In this document: in pieces, positions 57,687-64,000 of the stretch
Numbering within the stretch: position 1 is the first letter of the stretch
Layout: each line of letters begins with the position of its first letter
Assembly: GCA_025617375.2 (NCBI GenBank)
Contig: JAMYGW020000005.1
Location: 558,001-622,000, forward strand
Length of the DNA stretch: 64,000 nucleotides
Source: Acarospora socialis
Lineage: Eukaryota; Ascomycota; Lecanoromycetes; Acarosporales; Acarosporaceae
Direction: 5' to 3'
Notes under the pieces: model-generated
The model's database searches: none
What the model saw: the letters and a program-made list of their open reading frames with translations, nothing else
What the model was told of the DNA's origin: nothing
Translations under genes and position numbers: made by a program

Positions 57687-58378
57687 TATGGATTCTCATC
57701 CCGACACGTGCCCGTTTATACTGAGCTAGTAAGGTACGGTGAGGTGGGGATAAGGTGAGAAGAGGACAAATAGACAGGCCGGGACAGCTGTTGCGGACAT
57801 TTCCACCACCAGCCTGAGTTTGTTTTGTGTGGGGCTTGCATTCGGCGACGGTGTATGACAGGTCTATACTTAGTTCCGGTTTCCGTCTTTACCTGACTGA
57901 AAGGCTCCTCTCCGCTCCATTGTTTCGCGGGTATTGCTCTATCAGGACGGCATCTGATGAAGCACCAAATCTTGTCAATCTGTTGTTCCCGTTGTCACAT
58001 GCAGAAACCTCGAAATCCAAGTGCCAAGCTTTGCTCAGATAAGCGATTGTCCACGTTCTTTGTTTACACTACCTACCTACCTACCCTACCTTACATCGAT
58101 GTATGAGGCATTTATCATGGCGGGGCTCCAAACAATTCCACCACTCTGGATGCTGGCAGCGTGCACGGGCAAGAAACGTGCTTTTGTTTCTCCGCAGATA
58201 CGGTGTGCTTATCGGTGAACAAGATAAGCGGACCAAACTGGCTCGTGCAACTCGACTGTACTTTATATCCTCTCCTACCAGACACGAATATCTGTTCCGA
58301 CCTGTTGACTGCTTGCATCTGCATTGACGCAAAGGAACTCTACTTACCTTCAACCCCTAACACAGCGCTCGCCAGGGC
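57687..58378. other. Intergenic, HAK transporter promoter
   Basis: Contains a short CTAC tetranucleotide run near 58070-58090. No gene recognised. Confidence 0.45.
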
Positions 58379-61151
58379 ATGTCTCAAGCAGGCCGACTTC
58401 AATTCCCACTAGACGATATTATCCATCCTGTGAGGTCCCACGCCAGCGGCATTCACGGAGTCCGAGATGCCACGAAGCCCTCGAGCCTTTTGGAGAAGCG
58501 TAACTCTACAGCACTAGATGTAGAGGAAGGTTTAGATTATAAAACTACTGGCTCTCATGATAGGGATATTAGGAAGCGCCAGGTATGATCTCACCAGCAC
58601 GACAGTTTTACTATGTTACCAGGCTGAATGTGTTATAGGAGTTTGGAGGATGGGTTTTGTTCTGGTATGATCGTCGTCGGAGAATTTGAGATCGACCTTG
58701 GCGGCAACTGACATCTGCAGGCTCGCGTACCAATCTGTCGGAGTCATCTACGGTGATATCGGTACCAGCCCGCTATATGTGTATTCCTCGACGTTTTCCG
58801 ACAATCCGTCTTACGATGATTTGCTCGGAGCACTGTCCCTAATCATCTGGTCGATCACGTTGATGGTGAGCGTGAAATATGTATTCATCGTACTCAATGC
58901 CGATGATGAGGGCGAGGGAGGAACGTTTGCACTTTACTCGCTACTGTCAAGATATGTCAGGCTTACTTGTGCCAACATTTGGTAAAGGAAAGCGCTGACG
59001 CAAATGCGAACAGGCAAATATCGTCAAGCGTGATCCGAAGGAGGCCTCCATGATTAAGATGGAACGATATTTGTCGTCCGACCTCAAACGGCCGGGTCGA
59101 TCATTTCGCGCATTTATCGAGCGGAGCACCACCGTGAAAGCGCTGTTGAAGGTGGTGGGTGTCCTGGGTGTATCGTTGGTCATGTCTGACGGGGTCCTTA
59201 CGCCGGCACAATCTGTTCTGGGTGCGATTCAAGGACTCCAGGTGATCAAGCCAGATATCACGAGCGGCACCATCGTCGGAGTATCCTGTGCGATTCTTGT
59301 CCTCCTGTTTCTGATCCAACCACTTGGCACAACGAAGGTCGCAACCGCCTTTGCGCCGATTGTTGTCGTCTGGCTCCTTCTCAACCTCTCTTTTGGAATC
59401 TACAATTTAGCCCTGCATGACCACTCGGTACTCAAGGCTTTCTCACCGTACTTTGCCGGGAACTATCTCGTTCGAAATGGGACGGATGGGTGGAAGTCCC
59501 TCGGAGGTATCTTACTTGCCTTTACCGGGGTAGAGGCTATGTTTGCAGATCTAGGAGCCTTCAGCAGGCGCGCCGTCCAGCTAAGTTGGATGTGCTTCAC
59601 TTATCCATGCCTTCTTTTAGCCTACATCGGCCAGGCCGCATACATCAGCGACGATCCAGGCGCCTATTCAAATCCTTTCTTCAATACCGTACCCCCGAGG
59701 ATGTACTACCCGAGTCTTGTTATCTCGATACTGGCCGCAGTCGTTGCAAGTCAAGCGATGATCACCTCTACGTTTCAGGTATGTTACAAATTATCTACTC
59801 AGGGAGCAGTGGGTCCTGACAACAGCTCAGCTACTTTCTCAAGTGATGAAGCTTTCGTACTTTCCACAGATCAAACTTGTTCATACATCCAAGATCTTCC
59901 ATGGCCAGATCTACATACCCTTTGCGAATTGGCTCTTGATGATGGGGACGGTGATTGTTACTGCTGTCTATAGTAATGTGAGCACCAACCCCAGCAGGTC
60001 AGACCAGACAGTCCTGTTGACTACTTCCAGACTACCCGACTGGGTAATGCATATGGCGTCTGCGTCATCCTCGTAACGTTCATCACCACGTGCATGGTTT
60101 CCATCGTTGCTTTAATCACCTGGAGGCTCCACCCACTCATTGTTTTGACTGGCTTCATCATATTCAGTGGCCTCGATGGCCTGTACCTGTCCTCCGCACT
60201 CACAAAGGTTCCGGACGGCGCTTGGTTCACACTCGTTCTCGCCATCGTACTCTCGAGCATCTTCATCCTCTGGCGCTTCGGAAAAGAACAGCAGTGGAAA
60301 GCCGAACGAGAAGATCGTTTTCAACCATCTCGACTGGTCACTCAAGGCGAAAACGGTGAATTGCGTCTAACTCCGGCCTTTGGCGGCGGCGAGCTCATCA
60401 ATATGAGAGGTAACATCGCCATCCCTCATTTCCACTTCAGCTGGCAGCTTACACAACAAACTCGACAGGCTTCGGCATCTTCTTCGACAAAGTCGGCGAC
60501 ATGACACCCACAGTCTTCATCCAGTTCCTCCAAAAATTCGTCGCCACCCCTTCCGTCACCGTCTTCTTCCACCTGCGCCCGCTCTCCACCCCTTCAGTAC
60601 CCGCCCCAGACCGCTACACGATCGACCGCACCTCCATCCCTAACTGCTTCCGCCTCATCATCCGTCACGGCTACATGGACGAAGTCGTTACCGAAGATTT
60701 GGCAATGACCATCTACGACCAGCTCCGCGACTTCATAGTCCGCGAGGGCGCTGCCACCACCACCAGTGCCGACACCACTAATGCTAACACCCTCCACAAA
60801 ACCCTTTCACCGCCTACCATCCGCCTCCCAGACCGCACTCCCCCAGACCACGACATCACCGACTCTTCCAAGACCAGTCCTACCCCGACCACCACCGCCA
60901 CCACTACCCCATCCTCCTCCTCCATCTCGTCCGTTGAAACGCACCTCACGACCCTGCAGAAGGCCTACGCCACCCAAGTTGTCTACATCGTCGGCAAAGA
61001 GCAGATGCGCATCGGCGCCAAGACGCGCATCTGGCGGCGTGTGGCCCTCAGTGCGTTTCTGTGGCTCAGAGATAACACGCGCAGCAAGATGGCCAGTCTG
61101 AACATTCCGGTCGAGAGGTTGGTGGAGGTGGGGTTCGTGAAGGAGGTTTAA
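58379..61151 (+). CDS. HAK1: HAK/KUP-type potassium transporter
   Basis: Seven exons: 58379-58582, 58639-58664, 58721-58955, 59014-59778, 59831-59977, 60031-60409, 60469-61151; 812 aa. The family signature [18 protein letters not shown] lies in the first membrane helix, followed by [60 protein letters not shown] and [20 protein letters not shown]; about 12 helices are visible. The C-terminal part is hydrophilic with a Thr/Ser/Pro-rich insert (about 720-765). It takes up potassium with high affinity, coupled to protons. Exon 2 is only 26 bases (EFGGWVLF plus part of a Trp codon), and it is required to keep phase. Introns are 52-59 bp; one uses a GTCAGG donor. Confidence 0.94.
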
Positions 61152-62424
61152 CCTGTTTTGGTGGGTGAGGGTGAGCTGGGGTCTTGCGAGCGAGAGGGGG
61201 GCGAAGGGAGAGACGGGGATGGGGATAGGTGGCGGGGTGGTTTTTTCAGGCAAAGGCATCTGCGACTTGCAACTTGTTCTTCCGAAACTTTGCTCAAGCG
61301 AGCTATAGATGGCATCTAGAAACCTTGCGTCTAGACATGCGATGATTTCGATCTCGAAATAAACCCATTCTTTTAGATCCCCCATTTGTCTCGAGTGTCA
61401 CAGGACAGCGCAGAAAAGGGAAGAGGAACACAGGAATAGAAGCCGACGAAGTGCCCTCTGACAATCTAGTTGATTGCTTGCTTTCCTGTACAGATATTCT
61501 TGCTCCATCTACAACACATCCATCTCTCTTCAACAATGCTCATGGCAGTCAAATCCACCACACCACACCACACCCACAGACGGACCGGCGCACCACCCAC
61601 CACCTCCCTTCTCTTCTCTTCTCCGCAACGCAACGCAACGCAATACCACCCTCGCCCCAGGCTTCAATATCGGCACCCCAAACATACTGACATTCCTCTA
61701 GCGCCCTTTGGGATGCAATCTCAACGAATGTATCGACTAAGATAATGTAGGATAAGAGAGAAGAACGGGGCCCTTGTCGTCCGCTCCGCTCCGTTCTACT
61801 GAAGGATATCCACACACCCGTATATCCTACACGCATGTCGAGTCCCCCGATCGGCGAAGGTGAAAACGGGATGGGATGGGGATGGTAATGATCATTCGAA
61901 TAGACAGACGGTGTTGTACGTTTTGCTGTTGCGGCAGCTTTACTTGTTGGCTTGTTTACTTCTGTGCGGGGAGGGGGGGTGCTTGTGTATGTATGATGCC
62001 GCGTTGAGGGCTGGTGTTGGACGCCTAGGTAGGTAGGTAGGTAGGAAGGTGGTGGAGAGATAGATAGATTGGCAAGTGGGGGGGCGGAGGTCAAGAGGAA
62101 GGGTGTTTTTCGTCTCTATTTCAAGTGGATACATATGGCAACTTCGGTGATTACGTGGCTTGGCTGCCGTTGTGTGCGTACCCTAGCCACCGTTGTTGGC
62201 CTGGGGCTTGGGTTTGATAACAGCTGAGCTGGGCATGGAAGATAGCTTCTAGGAAGCCTGTGGATAGTGTAATGCACTTGACAGTTCACTATCTAGGTAA
62301 GGTATATGGCAGGCGAAAGAATTGACACAAAACAAGGCTTTTAAAGGGAAAATCTAGACGCCAATTCTGTTCTACGCAACCCAAACGCCACCACGCCCCA
62401 TCGTGACCCGCTGAGCGCTGCGCA
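61152..62424. other. Intergenic between convergent HAK1 and ILV1, with simple repeats
   Basis: Contains CGCAA repeats (about 61623-61641), a GTAG/GGTA run (about 62029-62049) and other simple sequence. No gene, although small frames on both strands exist. Confidence 0.55.
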
Positions 62425-64000
62425 CTAATCCCTCAAAAACATCCTATAAGTCGGTGAATCCGTGCACTCCGAAAACGGATATCCCAAGTCCCTCAGAAAC
62501 CCCTCGAGCTCCGGCTTCTGCGCCTCGGGACACTGTATGCCCGCCAGGACGTTCGCGACGTCGCCGCCATGGTTCCTGTAATGAAAGAGCGAGATATTCT
62601 GCCCGGGTCTGAGCGTGGTCAGGAACTTGATCAACGCTCCCGGCCGTTCGGGGAACTGGAACATGTAAAGCTTCTCGTCCTTGGCGCTGCTTCGGCCGCC
62701 GACGAGGTACTGAACGTGAGATTTGGCGAGTTCGTCGCCGCTGAGGTCGGTGGCGGACATGCCGTCCTGGCCGAGACGGCGCATGAGGTTGGCGAGTTCC
62801 TGCGTGCGGGCGGAGGCGTTGACCGAGACGCCCATGAAGATGTTGCCGCTTTGCTCGGTGGCGTAGCGGTAGCTGAAGGCGGTGACGGCTTGCGGCAGGA
62901 CGGCCTTGATCAGTTCGGCGAAGGCGCCGGGCCGCTCGGGGATGGTGACGCTGAGGAGGGCTTCTTTCTGCTCGCCGAGGGCGGCGCGTTCGGCGACGAA
63001 GCGGAGCCGGTCGAAGTTCATGTTGGCGCCGGAGGCGATTGCGACCAGCGATCGATTCGGGTCCGGAGACGGGTTTTTGGCGACGTAGCGCTTCAGCCCG
63101 GCTAGGGCGAGGGCACCGGCGGGCTCGACGATGGAGCGGGTGTCTTCGAAGACGTCCTTGATGGCGGCGCAGATCTCGTCGGTCGTAACTTCGATGACCT
63201 CGTCCACCACTTTGGAACATACGCGGAAGGTCTCTTCACCGACGGTTTTGACCGCGGCGCCGTCCGCGAACAGACCGACGTCGTTCAGGAAAACGCGTTT
63301 GCCCTCTCGTAATGATTGCACCATGGCGTTGGCATCATAGGCTTCTACTCCAATGATCTTGACATGTGGTGCTATGCGCTTGATGTACACGCCGATGCCG
63401 GCAATAAGTCCGCCACCACCTACGCAGCAGAAGATAGCCTCTAGATCTTGAAGGTTCGTCTGCCGCAATATCTCCATCCCAATCGTGCCCTGCCCAGCAA
63501 TGACATAAGGATCGTCAAAAGGTGGTATGTTCGTCAAGCCATGTAACTTCTCCAGACGGTGTGCTTCCTCCTTGGCCGAGTCGAAATCGGCACCGTGCAG
63601 CACAACAGAGCCACCGAGGCGTGAGACGTTCAGATGCTTTATGCTGGGCGTACCGGAGGGCATGACGATCGTGGCTGGTATTCTGAGCTTTCGTGCCGAG
63701 TAGGCAACTCCTTGTGCATGGTTGCCTGGAACGTCTCAGCACAACCCTTACATATGCTACAAGGTTGATGCACCCGCTGAGCATGCCACCACGCCTTTCC
63801 ATCGCTGTTGAGAATTCAAATGGGCCATCTTGTTGTAGGCGCCTCGCAACTTGAAGCTGAACACCGGCTGAAGGTCTTCCCTCTTCAACAGTACACGGCA
63901 TTCTAATCGGTTGCTGAGGTTGATTGCGTGTGTTAGAGGTGTTTCGTTGACGACTTCGTAGACGCGGGAGGTAAGGATCAAACGGAGATACTGTTGGTAT
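62425..64000 (-). CDS. ILV1: Threonine deaminase (dehydratase), 5' end outside window
   Basis: Exons 64000-63774 (partial) and 63725-62425. The PLP lysine is in SFKLRGAYN, the phosphate-cradling CSAGNHAQG is split by the 48-bp intron, and [11 protein letters not shown] and [12 protein letters not shown] follow. Two ACT-like regulatory subdomains are visible, starting at [13 protein letters not shown] and [13 protein letters not shown]. The enzyme converts threonine to 2-oxobutanoate, the first step to isoleucine, and is feedback-inhibited by isoleucine through the ACT part. The start codon and presequence lie beyond 64000. The 3' part is very GC-rich at third positions, which creates long shadow frames. 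Confidence 0.96.

Noticed and set aside
62444-63220. 258-codon frame within threonine deaminase
   Set aside because: Out-of-frame, Arg/Pro-rich shadow of the ILV1 reading frame.
1-64000. CRISPR arrays, secondary-metabolite cluster or giant transposon (Starship-like) cargo
   Set aside because: No spaced repeats, no polyketide/peptide synthetase or terpene genes, and no tyrosine recombinase of the captain type were seen.

Overview
The window is nuclear DNA of a filamentous ascomycete (Pezizomycotina). Evidence: split genes with short introns (about 46-103 bp, GTRNGT donors, CTRAC-like branch sites, YAG acceptors), fungal-type orthologues (Swc3, Erv14, Rtc5-like TLDc protein, kynurenine monooxygenase, a Vba-type vacuolar transporter, HAK potassium transporter), a NACHT-ankyrin gene, and a hypermutated transposon block. 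The genus cannot be fixed from the sequence alone.

Region 1 (1-7094) is one very AT-rich block holding two heavily mutated LTR-retrotransposon fossils: Ty3/gypsy on the minus strand, then Ty1/copia on the plus strand with a readable LTR at 6843-7026. Reading the block I saw no CG, CC or GG dinucleotide anywhere, while CA and CT are common. This is not the CpA preference of classical RIP. The block ends abruptly at 7094, at the outer edge of a perfect 14-bp inverted repeat.

Region 2 (7.1-13 kb) is an accessory margin: a NACHT-ankyrin STAND protein, a cysteine-rich secreted protein and a broken cell-wall/GPI-type gene. Region 3 (13.4-21 kb) holds core genes: ERV14 (four exons), PRP17/CDC40, and a long ZZ-finger/EF-hand protein that carries a Sin3-type PAH domain formed across an intron. 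Region 4 (21-28 kb) is accessory again: a 5'-truncated PP2C pseudogene whose stops are all TGA at expected Trp positions, a three-exon secreted pre-pro protein, a free-standing tyrosinase C-terminal domain, and a BTB protein with an in-frame 27-bp tandem duplication.

Region 5 (28-34.4 kb) holds a DHA2/Vba-type transporter, methionine aminopeptidase 1 and kynurenine 3-monooxygenase; the last two are divergent from a shared 323-bp promoter. Region 6 (34.4-41.7 kb) is gene-poor, with an orphan ORF, a diverged 126-bp duplication and a decayed minus-strand gene. Region 7 (41.7-64 kb) is dense housekeeping: SWC3, an ABHD12-like hydrolase, N-myristoyltransferase, mitochondrial EF-G, a small membrane protein, an alpha/beta hydrolase, a TLDc protein, mitochondrial bL36, a HAK potassium transporter and the 3' part of threonine deaminase, which runs off the window edge.

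The genes do not form one pathway or cluster. MEF1 and bL36m serve mitochondrial translation; MAP1 and NMT act in succession on protein N-termini (Met removal, then Gly myristoylation); ERV14 and PRP17 act in ER export and splicing. Exon coordinates were derived by hand from splice signals and reading phase; each model given sums to a whole number of codons.
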